A stretch of DNA of 64,000 nt, taken from Bacillus massilinigeriensis (lineage in GTDB: Bacteria > Bacillota > Bacilli > Bacillales > Cytobacillaceae). This document shows positions 1 through 9,450 of the stretch, in pieces (position 1 is the first letter of the stretch; each line of letters opens with the position of its first letter). The stretch covers positions 2,071,261 through 2,135,260 of the forward strand of contig NZ_LT630337.1 in NCBI RefSeq assembly GCF_900117315.1, read 5' to 3'. Under the pieces are notes generated by a model. That model was not told where the DNA came from. It ran no database searches and saw nothing but the letters and a program-made list of their open reading frames with translations. The position numbers and the translations under genes were made by a program.

Positions 1-620
<620 letters not shown>

Positions 621-680
621 GAGTAAGATTAGCTCTTAAAATTTTAAAAATAGAATTAACGTTGACGTATGGTTTGTTTA

Positions 681-694
681 GTTTTCAAAGAGCA
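681..694 (-). promoter_or_regulatory. rrn leader boxA antitermination element
   Basis: The minus strand reads TGCTCTTTGAAAAC about 60 nt upstream of the 16S 5' end, matching the boxA-type element in Bacillus rRNA leaders. It recruits Nus factors to prevent premature termination of rRNA transcription (known for the family). Its place between promoters and 16S supports the call. Confidence 0.8.
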
Positions 695-711
695 ATTAAA
701 ACAACTTTCTT

Positions 712-740
712 ACTATAACATTTTCTCTAGTGTTCGTCAA
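712..740 (-). promoter_or_regulatory. rrn promoter P2 (sigma-A)
   Basis: Minus strand -35 TTGACG (735-740) and -10 TATAGT (712-717) with a 17-bp spacer, just upstream of boxA. Near-consensus spacing and position before 16S identify it as the proximal rrn promoter. Confidence 0.8.
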
Positions 741-795
741 CCAATTTTTGAAATATATTTTTCAAAAAGCTGATTAATCACGAAGCCAGAAATAA

Positions 796-824
796 ATATT
801 ATCACAAATCATTGCTATCGTCAA
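796..824 (-). promoter_or_regulatory. rrn promoter P1 (sigma-A)
   Basis: Minus strand -35 TTGACG (819-824) and -10 TAATAT (796-801) with a 17-bp spacer, 84 bp upstream of P2. Tandem promoters are usual for Bacillus rrn operons. From here to the terminator at 994 (825-993) I see only AT-rich spacer. Confidence 0.75.
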
Positions 825-993
825 TGTTTTTTATTATTTTAAAAGAATATTTTCTATATGCTTCTAAAAATTAAGCAATAATCCAATCGACATCATCTAT
901 AATATCATTTTCCTATATAAGATTTCAACAGTAATATTATTACTCTATTAATATAATTAGGTAATTTGATTATATCAACTTAAATAATAGAAT

Positions 994-1037
994 GAGGCAA
1001 TCCCTTAAAGTGATAGGTACCTTTAAGGGATTGCCTC
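994..1037 (-). terminator. Rho-independent terminator of the gabT-gabD operon
   Basis: Perfect 17-bp inverted repeat (994-1010 with 1021-1037) and a 10-nt loop, immediately after the gabD stop; a T-rich stretch follows on the minus strand. Confidence 0.8.
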
Positions 1038-1044
1038 TTCAATA

Positions 1045-2505
1045 CTAGATAAGATCTAAACCGATTGAGATATATTTGATCTCTAAAAACTCATCAATTC
1101 CATAATGGCCGCCTTCCCTACCTAAACCACTTTCTTTATATCCACCAAATGGTGCTTGAACGGTTGATGGCAAGGCATCATTCAAGCCAATTATTCCGTA
1201 TTCCAATCCTTCAGTAATTCTGAAAGAACGATTAAGGTTTTCTGTATAGACATAAGCCGCTAAGCCATAATTCGATTGGTTTGCACGGGTGATTACTTCC
1301 TCTTCTGTCTTAAAAGTTGATATTGGAGCAATTGGTCCAAATATCTCCTCTTTTGCACATTCCATATCATCTTTTACATTATCAATAATTGTTGGCGCAT
1401 AAAAGTATCCTGTTTTAGTATCCGGTGTATTCCCGCGATAGATAACTCTTCCACCTTTATGAATAGCATCTCCAACTAATGATTCTACTTTTTCTATAGC
1501 TGCTTGGTCGATTAATGGACCTATATCAACCCCTTCTTCAAGTCCATTCCCTACCTTTATCTTTTCTAATTCCTTCATAAATATATTGATAAATTCCTCT
1601 GCAATAGCCTCATGTACATATATTCGATTAGTACAAATACATGTCTGACCAGCATTTCGGAATTTCGATTGAATTAGTCCTGTTGCAGCTTTATATAAAT
1701 TCGCATCATCCATGACTATAAATGGCGCATTTCCACCAAGCTCTAAAGAAACCTTCTTTACCGTGTTCGCTGCACCTCTCATTATTGTTTTTCCAACTTC
1801 AGTTGACCCTGTGAAGGTTAATTTAGTTACTCTACTATCCTTCAACCAGGTTTCACCTATTTCTGATGACCTTCCTGTTACAATATTTAGTACCCCCGCT
1901 GGGATTCCAGCCTCCTCTGCAAGCTCTGCCATTTTTAAGGCGGTTAGCGGTGTTTGATTGGCTGGTTTAACAACGGCTGTACATCCAGCAGCTAAAGCTG
2001 GAGCCACTTTTCTTGTAATCATAGCTGCGGGAAAATTCCATGGTGTTATTGCGGCTATAACACCAATTGGCTCTTTTCTAACGAGGATCCGTTTATTTGG
2101 ATGAGAAGCAGGTATTGTCTCACCATAAATCCGCTTTCCTTCCTCTGCAAACCAAGAGATGAACCCATTTGCATAAGAGATTTCTCCTATTGCTTCCTTT
2201 AATGGCTTACCTTGTTCAATAGTCATCACTTTTGCAAGCTCAACCTTGTTTTGCTCGATTAAATGATGCCATTTCATTAATATATGATAGCGTTCTTCTG
2301 AAGTCTTTCTTGACCAAGTCTTAAATGCACGATGGGCAGCATCCACTGCTTGAAGAGCTTCAATTTCACCTCCGGAAGGTACTGCCCCGATAACCTCCTT
2401 GGTTGCAGGATTGATAATTTCTGTAAATACTTCATGATCATTTCCTATCCATTGCCCATTTATATACATAGGAAATATTTGATACTTTTCATTGACGTTG
2501 CTCAT
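1045..2505 (-). CDS. gabD: NAD(P)-dependent succinate-semialdehyde dehydrogenase
   Basis: Oxidises succinate semialdehyde to succinate, the second step of the GABA shunt, in the cytoplasm. The 486-aa protein has the full aldehyde dehydrogenase fold: PWNF with Asn157, Lys180 in KPANQTPL, the general base Glu255 in LELGG and the catalytic Cys289 in GQTCICTNR, the form typical of SSADHs. Length matches the family. The ATG start has AAGGGGTGG upstream and lies 11 bp after the gabT stop, so the two genes form an operon. A strong terminator follows. Another short-chain semialdehyde substrate is possible, but the gabT neighbour argues for SSADH. Confidence 0.9.
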   Translation of the reverse strand: MSNVNEKYQIFPMYINGQWIGNDHEVFTEIINPATKEVIGAVPSGGEIEALQAVDAAHRAFKTWSRKTSEERYHILMKWHHLIEQNKVELAKVMTIEQGKPLKEAIGEISYANGFISWFAEEGKRIYGETIPASHPNKRILVRKEPIGVIAAITPWNFPAAMITRKVAPALAAGCTAVVKPANQTPLTALKMAELAEEAGIPAGVLNIVTGRSSEIGETWLKDSRVTKLTFTGSTEVGKTIMRGAANTVKKVSLELGGNAPFIVMDDANLYKAATGLIQSKFRNAGQTCICTNRIYVHEAIAEEFINIFMKELEKIKVGNGLEEGVDIGPLIDQAAIEKVESLVGDAIHKGGRVIYRGNTPDTKTGYFYAPTIIDNVKDDMECAKEEIFGPIAPISTFKTEEEVITRANQSNYGLAAYVYTENLNRSFRITEGLEYGIIGLNDALPSTVQAPFGGYKESGLGREGGHYGIDEFLEIKYISIGLDLI

Positions 2506-2516
2506 TTTTCCACCCC

Positions 2517-3872
2517 TTACTGACTTTGGAGTACTAATACCGCCTCAATTGATTCTCCGAGAATTTCTAAGCCTTCCTCCAGTTGTTCGTCCGTAATTAC
2601 TAATGGCATTAATATCCTTATTACATTACTATAAATCCCGGCATTGAGTAGTAAAAGACCCCTTTTGTTTGCTTCTTTTACTATTTTTCCAACGACAAGT
2701 TTGTCCGGTGTTTTTTCCTTTTTATTAGTTACTAGTTCCATTGCGCACATAGCACCAAGGCCCCGAACATCTCCAATTTGCTCAAACTTATTGGCAAGCT
2801 GATTCAGTCTTTCTTTCACCTTATTTCCTAAGTATTCTGATCGAGCATTTAATCCCTCTTCCTCAATGATATCCAAAACTGCTAAAGCTGCACGACAACC
2901 GAGAGGACTTCCAGAGTAGGTTCCGCCTATTTCACCGACATCTGCTGAATCCATGATTTCTTTTTTTCCTATCACTCCGCTAATCGGTACCCCAGCGCCC
3001 ATTGATTTAGAAATCGTAATTAGATCAGGGACAACTCCAAAATGGTCGATAGCAAAGTATTTTCCTGTTCGTGCAAAACCAGTTTGTATTTCATCTGCAA
3101 CGAATATGATTCCATATTTAGTACAAATTTCCCTTACTGCATGAACGAATTCTATATCAGGGACAATAAATCCTCCTTCTCCCTGAACCGGTTCCATTAC
3201 TACGGCTGCAATCGTTTCTGGGGCCACTTCTGAGATGAGGAATTGCTCAAACTGTTCAATCATAAACTGACTATACTGTTTTTCACTCATTCCATCTGGT
3301 CTTCTATATGGATAAGGGTACGGGGCTTTATACACTTCTGGTGCAAAAGGCCCAAATTCAAATTTATATGGTTTGACTTTACTAGTCATTGTCATAGCCA
3401 ACAGAGTTCTTCCATGAAATCCTCTGGTGAATGAAATGACCCCTTGACGTTTTGTGAATTTCCTTGCAATTTTTACGGCATTTTCTACTGCTTCTGCTCC
3501 ACTGTTAAAAAAAGCCACTTGTTTTGCAAAGTGGCCTGGAGCAAGTTCAGCAAGCCTCTCTGCCAGTTCAATATAGGATTCATACATCATTACATTAAAG
3601 CCTGTATGGATAAATTGACTAGCTTGTTCATGGATAGCACTTACAACTTTTGGATGGGAATGACCGACATTAATCGTTCCAATCGCACCCGCAAAATCAA
3701 TATAAGTGTTACCATCAACATCCTCAACGATCGCACCCTCTGCCTTTTTCACAAAGGATGTACAATTATTGCTTATTCCCCTTGGAACGATATTGCCTCT
3801 TCGTTCTTGTAGTTTTCTTGATATAGGGCCTGGTATTTCTGTAACTTGCTTAACAAATTTTTTTGTCCCCAT
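2517..3872 (-). CDS. gabT: 4-aminobutyrate aminotransferase (class III, PLP-dependent)
   Basis: Transfers the amino group of GABA to 2-oxoglutarate, giving succinate semialdehyde for the following gabD. The 451-aa protein has class III aminotransferase motifs: NSGAEAVENAVK (123-134), EPVQGEGG (227-234), Asp260 in VADEIQTGFARTG (PLP ring contact) and the Schiff-base Lys289 in ISKSMGAG. The ATG start is preceded by AAAGGTGG. First gene of a two-gene operon; the 577-bp upstream gap holds no gabR. A close alternative would be another omega-amino-acid transaminase. Confidence 0.88.
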   Translation of the reverse strand: MGTKKFVKQVTEIPGPISRKLQERRGNIVPRGISNNCTSFVKKAEGAIVEDVDGNTYIDFAGAIGTINVGHSHPKVVSAIHEQASQFIHTGFNVMMYESYIELAERLAELAPGHFAKQVAFFNSGAEAVENAVKIARKFTKRQGVISFTRGFHGRTLLAMTMTSKVKPYKFEFGPFAPEVYKAPYPYPYRRPDGMSEKQYSQFMIEQFEQFLISEVAPETIAAVVMEPVQGEGGFIVPDIEFVHAVREICTKYGIIFVADEIQTGFARTGKYFAIDHFGVVPDLITISKSMGAGVPISGVIGKKEIMDSADVGEIGGTYSGSPLGCRAALAVLDIIEEEGLNARSEYLGNKVKERLNQLANKFEQIGDVRGLGAMCAMELVTNKKEKTPDKLVVGKIVKEANKRGLLLLNAGIYSNVIRILMPLVITDEQLEEGLEILGESIEAVLVLQSQ

Positions 3873-4449
3873 ATTGCACCACCTTTATTATTAACTTATA
3901 AACAATTGTGATAAAACCTCTCTAAAAGTATTTATGACCGTATTAATCACTTTATAGCTAATTTTTAATGATTGTTCGACTCTATTTGCTTTTGAATTAT
4001 TCAGAATTCCAACTACAGGAACATGTTTAACTTTATTGGATCATATTTGCTCCAGGTCTTCACGTTTGGTCCCACCCACATTACCACAAAGTTACCTCCA
4101 ACTATCATCAATGAGTTTGCTAGTATGGTTACTTTACATTTTAGGAATTGGTTATCGTTTATTAAAAATTTTTATTTTAATATTGTAATACTATAGTTCT
4201 ACATTCAGTTTGTATTCCATCGATAATCGAATACTAGTATTTATTCATATTTTTATCCTTTATAGCAAATAGGCATTTTCCTTGTTTGCTATATTTTTTT
4301 ACAATAGTAGATGTAATTTTTTTGAAATATTTTAAATAATTAGGAGGAATTTTGTACTAAGATTCAGAATATAAAGAATAATAAGGTGAATGATCATTCA
4401 TTTTTGTTCACCTTGTTAAGCATTTCATTTTGAGCATGGGGGTAGATGT
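3873..4449. other. Intergenic region between gabT and yhgE
   Basis: A 577-bp divergent gap holding the gabT upstream region and the yhgE control region. No intact gene is seen. A stop-bounded minus-strand frame ending at 4015 translates to a protein-like stretch (including GGNFVVMWVGPNVKTW) but lacks a convincing start and ribosome site, and may be a decayed gene. A 14-bp palindrome lies at 4387-4400. Confidence 0.5.
4387..4400. promoter_or_regulatory. Palindromic operator candidate upstream of yhgE
   Basis: Perfect 14-bp palindrome TGAATGATCATTCA about 50 bp before the yhgE start. Its form resembles operators of TetR-family regulators such as FadR (TGAATGA..TCATTCA). In B. subtilis yhgE lies next to a TetR-family gene (yhgD), which is absent here; regulation is inferred. 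Confidence 0.4.
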
Positions 4450-6738
4450 ATGAATTCATTTAATTTGTTTTTGGCTGAACTGGCCAAAATCAAAGAAAAG
4501 AAAGGGGTGTTAATATCCGTTATTGCTGCTTTACTTGTCCCGGTGGTTTATGCTGCAATTATCTTATCTCCTAAATGGGGTCCATACGACAATTTAGACA
4601 ATCTTCCTGTCGCTGTTGTAAACGAAGATAAAGGGGCAATGTCAGGTGAGACAGAAATTAATGTAGGGAATGACTTGGTCGCCGATTTAAAAAAGGGCAA
4701 GGCATTAGGATGGGACTTTGTTTCCTCTGAGCAAGCCAAACAAGGTTTGAATGACATGGAATATTATTTGGTGATCGAAATTCCTGAAGACTTCTCACAA
4801 AATGTAACGACGGTTTTAGATCCATCACCTAAAAAGGCAGAGCTTAAGTTTACTCAAAACGAAGGATTACATTTTATGGCTGCTCAAGTTACCAAAAATG
4901 CTATGAATCAACTTCGTGAACAGCTTGCCAATAAAGTTACTGAAACCTATACAAAAAACGTTTTCTCACAACTCGGCGGTGTTAGTGATGGATTCAAAGA
5001 GGCAGCTGATGGCTCTGAGCAAATATTTGACGGTTCTACGAAGCTAAAGGATGGAACTTCCCAAATTTTAAGCTCTTTACAAGAAAAATCAGGGGATATT
5101 GGAACCCTTGCTGATGGAGCTAGACAATTGAAAGCTGGAACTGGAGAATTACTTTCTAGCTTAACTTCTAAACAAGGCGATATTTCGAAACTTGCGGCAG
5201 GGTCTGTCCAATTAAAAAATGGTACAAATGAACTGTACAGTAACCTTAAAGAAAAATCAGGAAGTATTTCGGAATTAGCAGACGGAGCAAAATCCCTAGA
5301 AAAAGGTGCCAAAGACCTTAGCAAAGGTTCTGCACAAGTACTTGACGGTCTTAAGAAAGCTCAGGCTGGAAGCTACCTAGTAAGTACTGGTATATCAACT
5401 TTAGCTCCTGGAACTAAGTCTCTTGCTGAAGGTACCGTGAAAGCTGAAGAAGGCGCTAAACAATTAGATACACTTGCTAAAGGTGTTGCTGATGGAATAA
5501 AACAACTTGCTGCACATCCTTTATTAAAGGATAATCCAGATGTTCAAAAGCTTGTTGCATATAGTGCACAACTATCTACAGGAATGACTGGTTTATCGAC
5601 AAGTATGACTACAATTAAGGATGGAGCGAAACAAATTGACGGAGGCGTAACACAGCTTGCACCAGGTTCAAAATCACTGGAATCTGGAATTAAAGAACTT
5701 GTTGCTGGGCAAACAAAGCTAAACAATGGAGCTAAAGAATTAGCTGCAGGGGCCACACAGATCTCTACTGGTAACGCTACAGTTGAAGTTGGTTGGAAAA
5801 CGCTTACAGCAGGTGCGGGTCAACTTTATGCTGGTTCAACCGAAATTAGCAAAGGGAACCAAACTGTCAATAGCGGATGGAAGCAACTTTCAGCTGGAGC
5901 AGGAGAACTTGATAATGGTATGGCAAAGGTAAGCGACGGAAATCTGTCTGTTAAAGAAGGATGGACTACATTAACTGACGGCGTTAAACAAGTCGATGAT
6001 GGACTTGGACAATTAAAAACTGGAAGCAATGAATTAGCTACTGGACTAAAAGACGGAGCAGAACAAACAAGTAAATTAAAACCTAGCGAAGAAAACATGA
6101 CAATGTTTGCTTCCCCTGTAGAATTTACTGGAGATGTGATCAACAAATATCCTTTCTACAGAGATTCAAACGCTCCTTACATTCTATCCTTAGCTTTATT
6201 TGTGGGTATAATAATCATGTCTTTTGTGGTTGAATTCCAAAAGCCTGCTTTAATGCCTGCCTCAGGTTTTTCATGGTTTACTAGCAAACTATTGAATCTT
6301 TCCGTATTAGCAATTGCACAATCACTAATCGTTTCATTATTTGCATTAGTTATATTAAAACTTGAAGTTGAAAGCGCCCTTAGTTTCATATTGTTCTCTA
6401 TAGGTGCAAGCTTAACGTTCTTAATGATTGTATTCTTCCTTGTTGCAATTGGTGGTAATATCGGACGATTCATTTCCTTAGCATTTATCGTTCTTCAATT
6501 GTCAACCACTGGATCAAGTCTTCCAATCGAAATGTTACCAGAAAATCTTCGCAACCTAAGTACTTATTTACCTTTAACCTACTCAATAGAAGGTTTTAGA
6601 AATATTATTACTTTAGGAAGCTTTGATATTGTCTGGTCAAATTCAGGCATATTATTGATCTATTTAGTTGTCAGTGCTATTTTGGCCTTTGTCGTTTTCA
6701 TGGTGAAATTCAAAGGGCAAACGGCTCAAGCTGAATAA
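4450..6738 (+). CDS. yhgE: YhgE/Pip domain membrane protein (ABC-2-like)
   Basis: Large envelope protein of the YhgE/phage-infection-protein family. The 762-aa chain has an N-terminal membrane segment (about 20-40), a long extracytoplasmic region dominated by repeated G-x3-L-x2-G type units (ADGAKQL, SAGAGEL and similar, about 175-545) predicted to form coiled coil, and a C-terminal bundle of five to six membrane segments (about 575-760) like ABC-2 permeases. Relatives serve as the phage receptor Pip in Lactococcus and as EsaA-like type VII secretion components; the role here is unknown. Start ATG follows GGGGGT. It is monocistronic with a strong terminator. Confidence 0.82.
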   Translation: MNSFNLFLAELAKIKEKKGVLISVIAALLVPVVYAAIILSPKWGPYDNLDNLPVAVVNEDKGAMSGETEINVGNDLVADLKKGKALGWDFVSSEQAKQGLNDMEYYLVIEIPEDFSQNVTTVLDPSPKKAELKFTQNEGLHFMAAQVTKNAMNQLREQLANKVTETYTKNVFSQLGGVSDGFKEAADGSEQIFDGSTKLKDGTSQILSSLQEKSGDIGTLADGARQLKAGTGELLSSLTSKQGDISKLAAGSVQLKNGTNELYSNLKEKSGSISELADGAKSLEKGAKDLSKGSAQVLDGLKKAQAGSYLVSTGISTLAPGTKSLAEGTVKAEEGAKQLDTLAKGVADGIKQLAAHPLLKDNPDVQKLVAYSAQLSTGMTGLSTSMTTIKDGAKQIDGGVTQLAPGSKSLESGIKELVAGQTKLNNGAKELAAGATQISTGNATVEVGWKTLTAGAGQLYAGSTEISKGNQTVNSGWKQLSAGAGELDNGMAKVSDGNLSVKEGWTTLTDGVKQVDDGLGQLKTGSNELATGLKDGAEQTSKLKPSEENMTMFASPVEFTGDVINKYPFYRDSNAPYILSLALFVGIIIMSFVVEFQKPALMPASGFSWFTSKLLNLSVLAIAQSLIVSLFALVILKLEVESALSFILFSIGASLTFLMIVFFLVAIGGNIGRFISLAFIVLQLSTTGSSLPIEMLPENLRNLSTYLPLTYSIEGFRNIITLGSFDIVWSNSGILLIYLVVSAILAFVVFMVKFKGQTAQAE

Positions 6739-6746
6739 TACAAAGA

Positions 6747-6777
6747 AAAGACCGCTAAGAAGTTATTAGCGGTCTTT
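6747..6777 (+). terminator. Terminator of yhgE
   Basis: Stem AAAGACCGCTAA / TTAGCGGTCTTT (6747-6758 with 6766-6777) followed by a T-rich run, just after the stop codon. Confidence 0.85.
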
Positions 6778-6830
6778 TCTTTATTAATAAATGTGATATT
6801 TACACAATTCATAGATAATAATAAGCTATT

Positions 6831-7127
6831 TTATTCAATCTCTCCTACCCATGCCAGCATTCCGCCTAACATGTTAGTTACCTTAAATCCTTGTCCTTCA
6901 AGATATTGAGTCGCCATGGCACTTCTTCCACCTGAATGACAAACTATGGTGTATTCTTTGGATTTATCTAATTCATGCACACGAAATTCCAGTAATCCTA
7001 ATGGGATATTGACTGCACCAGGTATTTTACCTCCAGCTACTTCTGATACCTCACGCACATCGATAATATTTAATACTTTTCCCTCTTTTAATTGTTCATT
7101 TACTTCTTTCGCCGAAATTTGTCTCAT
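6831..7127 (-). CDS. Single-domain rhodanese-like sulfurtransferase
   Basis: Small cytoplasmic rhodanese (98 aa) expected to carry a sulfane sulfur on the active-site Cys63 in the loop CHSGGRS. It shows the IIDVRE motif near residue 21 and the C-terminal MLGGMLAW typical of single-domain rhodaneses. The ATG is preceded by a good GAGGAGG site. The cstR-like repressor and a second rhodanese lie on the same strand across the IS110 insertion, so all three may once have formed one persulfide-response operon. The exact sulfur acceptor is unknown. Confidence 0.85.
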   Translation of the reverse strand: MRQISAKEVNEQLKEGKVLNIIDVREVSEVAGGKIPGAVNIPLGLLEFRVHELDKSKEYTIVCHSGGRSAMATQYLEGQGFKVTNMLGGMLAWVGEIE

Positions 7128-7249
7128 TTTTTATCCTCCTCGTATATTATGTTTAGTCCCTTTTATTTGAGGACCGTAATCCCTACTTTTCCTGTACAAA
7201 ATAAATCAAATTTCTTGGGTGTCCCGAGATATTTCTAGATAATGAGATT

Positions 7250-7490
7250 AGGATCATTTGGGACAATTCTTTATCCCCCTGTGGGCTTAACCACATTTAA
7301 AGACTGTTTCTCAGTGTTCGTGCGGTGCTTCCTACTCGCAGGCTGTTCTCCCTGTTCTTCGAACCTAGATGGTAGTAGCTCTAGGGCGGCTTTCGAACCA
7401 GGGCAAGTTCTGATACACGAGGTTGCTGGTCGGCGTTCACACTAGAGATATCTCAGGGCATCCTAGAAATGTACCTATGATTCTAATTTG
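7250..7490 (+). ncRNA. Predicted IS110 bridge RNA region
   Basis: Non-coding DNA just upstream of the transposase, the place where IS110-group elements encode the bridge RNA that pairs with donor and target DNA (established for IS621). Foldable pieces are visible: TGTGG/CCACA (280-284 with 291-295 in 7,2xx numbering) and a larger stem CCCTG..TTCGAA with TTCGAA..CAGGG (7350-7363 with 7392-7403) enclosing a 28-nt loop. It is GC-richer than nearby intergenic DNA. The exact RNA ends are not determined. Confidence 0.6.
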
Positions 7491-7507
7491 AAAGGAGGGG
7501 ACACCCC

Positions 7508-8743
7508 ATGAAATTATTTGTTGGCTTAGACATTAGTTCTTTTGATATTAAGGTTTGTATTTTGGGCGATGAAGGAGAGAAACTTCAATCCTTTTCTGTC
7601 TGTAACGATCTACCTGGCGCAACAGAACTCCGAGATCGTATTTTAGAATGTACCAAAAATCAAACCATTCAAGCGTTAAAAATTGGACTGGAATCCACGT
7701 CCGTCTATAGCTTTCATCCATCGATGTTCCTACACAACGATGAATCTCTTAAAGCTTTGGGAGCCCGAGTGTTTGTCATGAATCCCAAACAGATTGCTAA
7801 CTTTAAGAAAAGCTATTCCGATATGGATAAGACGGATGAAATTGATGCGTTCGTTATTGCTGATTATCTTCGTTTCGGACGTAACTCCATGTCCGTGGTG
7901 AAAGAAGAACAGTATATTGCTTTACAACAATTAACTCGCTCACGTTACCAACTTATCCATCAAGTGGCTAGAGAAAAACAACATTTCTTACAACATTTGA
8001 GTTATAAGTGTAATACCTTTTCACTAGAAGTGGATTCATCTGTATTCGGAAACGCCATGATGGAAATGTTCTCCGAAAAGTTCAGCCTAGACGAACTAGC
8101 AGAAATGCCATTAGAAGATTTAGCCCATTTTCTTCAGGAAAAAGGGAAAAATCGATTTAATGACCCAGAGTGCGTGGCGAAATCCATAAAAAAAGCTGTA
8201 CGTTCTTCCTATCGCTTAGACAAGGTAGTCGAAGATTCCATTGACGTTCTCCTTGGCACATCCATTGAAGTGATTCGAACCCTTCAAAAACAAGTGAAGG
8301 AGATTGAAAAGGCAATTGAACGCATCATGGTTGGCCTAGAAGAGAGACAGACTCTTCTATCCATTCCTGGGATCGGACCAGTCTTCACAGCTGGCATTAT
8401 CGCTGAAATTGGCCAAATCGAACGCTTTGAAGATGAAACAAAAGTAGCCAAATATGGTGGCCTTTACTGGCGAAAACACCAATCTGGACGCTTTACCGCA
8501 GATGATACTTCCCTTTCTCGCAACGGGAACCAATATCTAAGATATTACTTAGTTGAAGCCGCCAACTCAGTAAGAAAGCATATACCCGAGTACCAAGAGT
8601 ACTACGAGAAAAAGTACAAGGAAGTACCGAAACATCAACACAAAAGAGCACTCGTTCTAACTGCAAGAAAATTAGTGCGTTTGGTAGATGCGCTACTACG
8701 CAATCACCAAATTTACACGCCGAAAAGGAGCGTGAATAAATGA
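7508..8743 (+). CDS. IS110-family transposase (DEDD recombinase)
   Basis: The 411-aa recombinase moves the IS through a circular intermediate guided by its bridge RNA (family knowledge). The N-terminal RuvC-like DEDD domain starts with VGLDISSFDIKV (Asp8) and includes DKTDEIDAFVIADYLR (acidic residues, about 116-131). The C-terminal IS116/IS110/IS902 domain shows SIPGIGPVFTAGIIAEIG (about 286-303) and the SLSRNGNQYLRYYL segment that holds the catalytic serine region. AAAGGAGGGG lies just before the ATG. Full length and without visible damage, so probably active. Confidence 0.92.
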   Translation: MKLFVGLDISSFDIKVCILGDEGEKLQSFSVCNDLPGATELRDRILECTKNQTIQALKIGLESTSVYSFHPSMFLHNDESLKALGARVFVMNPKQIANFKKSYSDMDKTDEIDAFVIADYLRFGRNSMSVVKEEQYIALQQLTRSRYQLIHQVAREKQHFLQHLSYKCNTFSLEVDSSVFGNAMMEMFSEKFSLDELAEMPLEDLAHFLQEKGKNRFNDPECVAKSIKKAVRSSYRLDKVVEDSIDVLLGTSIEVIRTLQKQVKEIEKAIERIMVGLEERQTLLSIPGIGPVFTAGIIAEIGQIERFEDETKVAKYGGLYWRKHQSGRFTADDTSLSRNGNQYLRYYLVEAANSVRKHIPEYQEYYEKKYKEVPKHQHKRALVLTARKLVRLVDALLRNHQIYTPKRSVNK

Positions 8744-8777
8744 CGCATAAGCGTTAATTCATCCTTTTTCACTAATT

Positions 8778-8802
8778 CCAGTAATTAACAAACTATTACT
8801 GG
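8778..8802 (+). terminator. Hairpin after the IS110 transposase
   Basis: Perfect 8-bp stem CCAGTAAT / ATTACTGG with a 9-nt loop, 35 bp after the transposase stop. It could end transposase transcription or be part of the right end of the element. Confidence 0.45.
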
Positions 8803-8892
8803 TTTAGTTTAGTGCTGCCTTTTTTCTGAAATTTTGATTCTTGATAACAAAATACTAATTATCTTTTGGTTGACATATTACCGCAGGTCTTT

Positions 8893-9252
8893 TTATCTCC
8901 AGGCACTTACTCCGCCTTTAACGTTTGTGACTTTAGAATACCCAAGCTTTTTTAATACCTTACTCGCCTTTTGACTTCTCATTCCACTTTGACAGATAAC
9001 TACCACTTCTTTATCCTTCGATAATTCTTTTGCCCTTTGATTAAACTGATGAAGTGGGATATTTTTAAAGCCAGGAATATGATACCCTTTATACTCAGCC
9101 GGTGTTCTTACGTCAATAAATTGTTTACTCTTGTCCTTCAATTCATCATGCAATTGTGCGGTTGTAATTTGTTTCACACCTTTTGTTGGAAGCATTCTTT
9201 GCAATAACAATAGGACTAAAAGAATGAGAATAATATATGATAAATAACTCAA
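8893..9252 (-). CDS. Membrane-anchored rhodanese-like sulfurtransferase
   Basis: 119 aa: an N-terminal hydrophobic anchor (residues 2-19, Leu/Ile-rich) followed by a rhodanese domain with FIDVRTPAEY (about 45-54) and the active-site Cys87 in CQSGMRS. This layout resembles B. subtilis YqhL-type proteins. The reading frame starts with TTG; the nearby ATG at 9256 is in another frame. AGAGAGG lies 11 nt upstream. Its link to the cstR-like gene and the palindrome at 9357-9370 suggests persulfide control. Confidence 0.82.
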   Translation of the reverse strand: MSYLSYIILILLVLLLLQRMLPTKGVKQITTAQLHDELKDKSKQFIDVRTPAEYKGYHIPGFKNIPLHQFNQRAKELSKDKEVVVICQSGMRSQKASKVLKKLGYSKVTNVKGGVSAWR

Positions 9253-9356
9253 GTTTCATTCAACCTCTCTATTATATGGTCTTTAGTATGTCGCCTATTA
9301 AAATAACAATCATGGATAATACTTTGGAGGGTATTTTATTGCATATGGTTCTTTTT

Positions 9357-9370
9357 TACCCTATAGGGTA
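9357..9370. promoter_or_regulatory. CsoR/CstR-type operator candidate
   Basis: Perfect palindrome TACCCTATAGGGTA about 105 bp upstream of the membrane rhodanese start. The ATACCC/GGGTAT architecture is that of CsoR/CstR family operators, and a matching half-site pair lies in the cstR promoter at 9768-9783. Confidence 0.55.
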
Positions 9371-9450
9371 TATACTAGTTAAAAATAAAAAGGGTGCTAG
9401 CCCATTTATTTTTCTACTGATACTTAGTAGAGGTACTTCAGATGATTTGA

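Larger units (their letters stand above)
7200..8830 (+). mobile_element. IS110-family insertion sequence (ends approximate)
   Basis: A DEDD transposase gene preceded by a long structured non-coding stretch and followed by a short tail with a hairpin (8778-8802). Such a layout, with non-coding DNA 5' of the transposase, matches the IS110 group rather than IS1111. These elements lack clear terminal inverted repeats and usually make no target duplication, so the ends cannot be set from this window. It is inserted inside the rhodanese/cstR locus. Confidence 0.8.
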
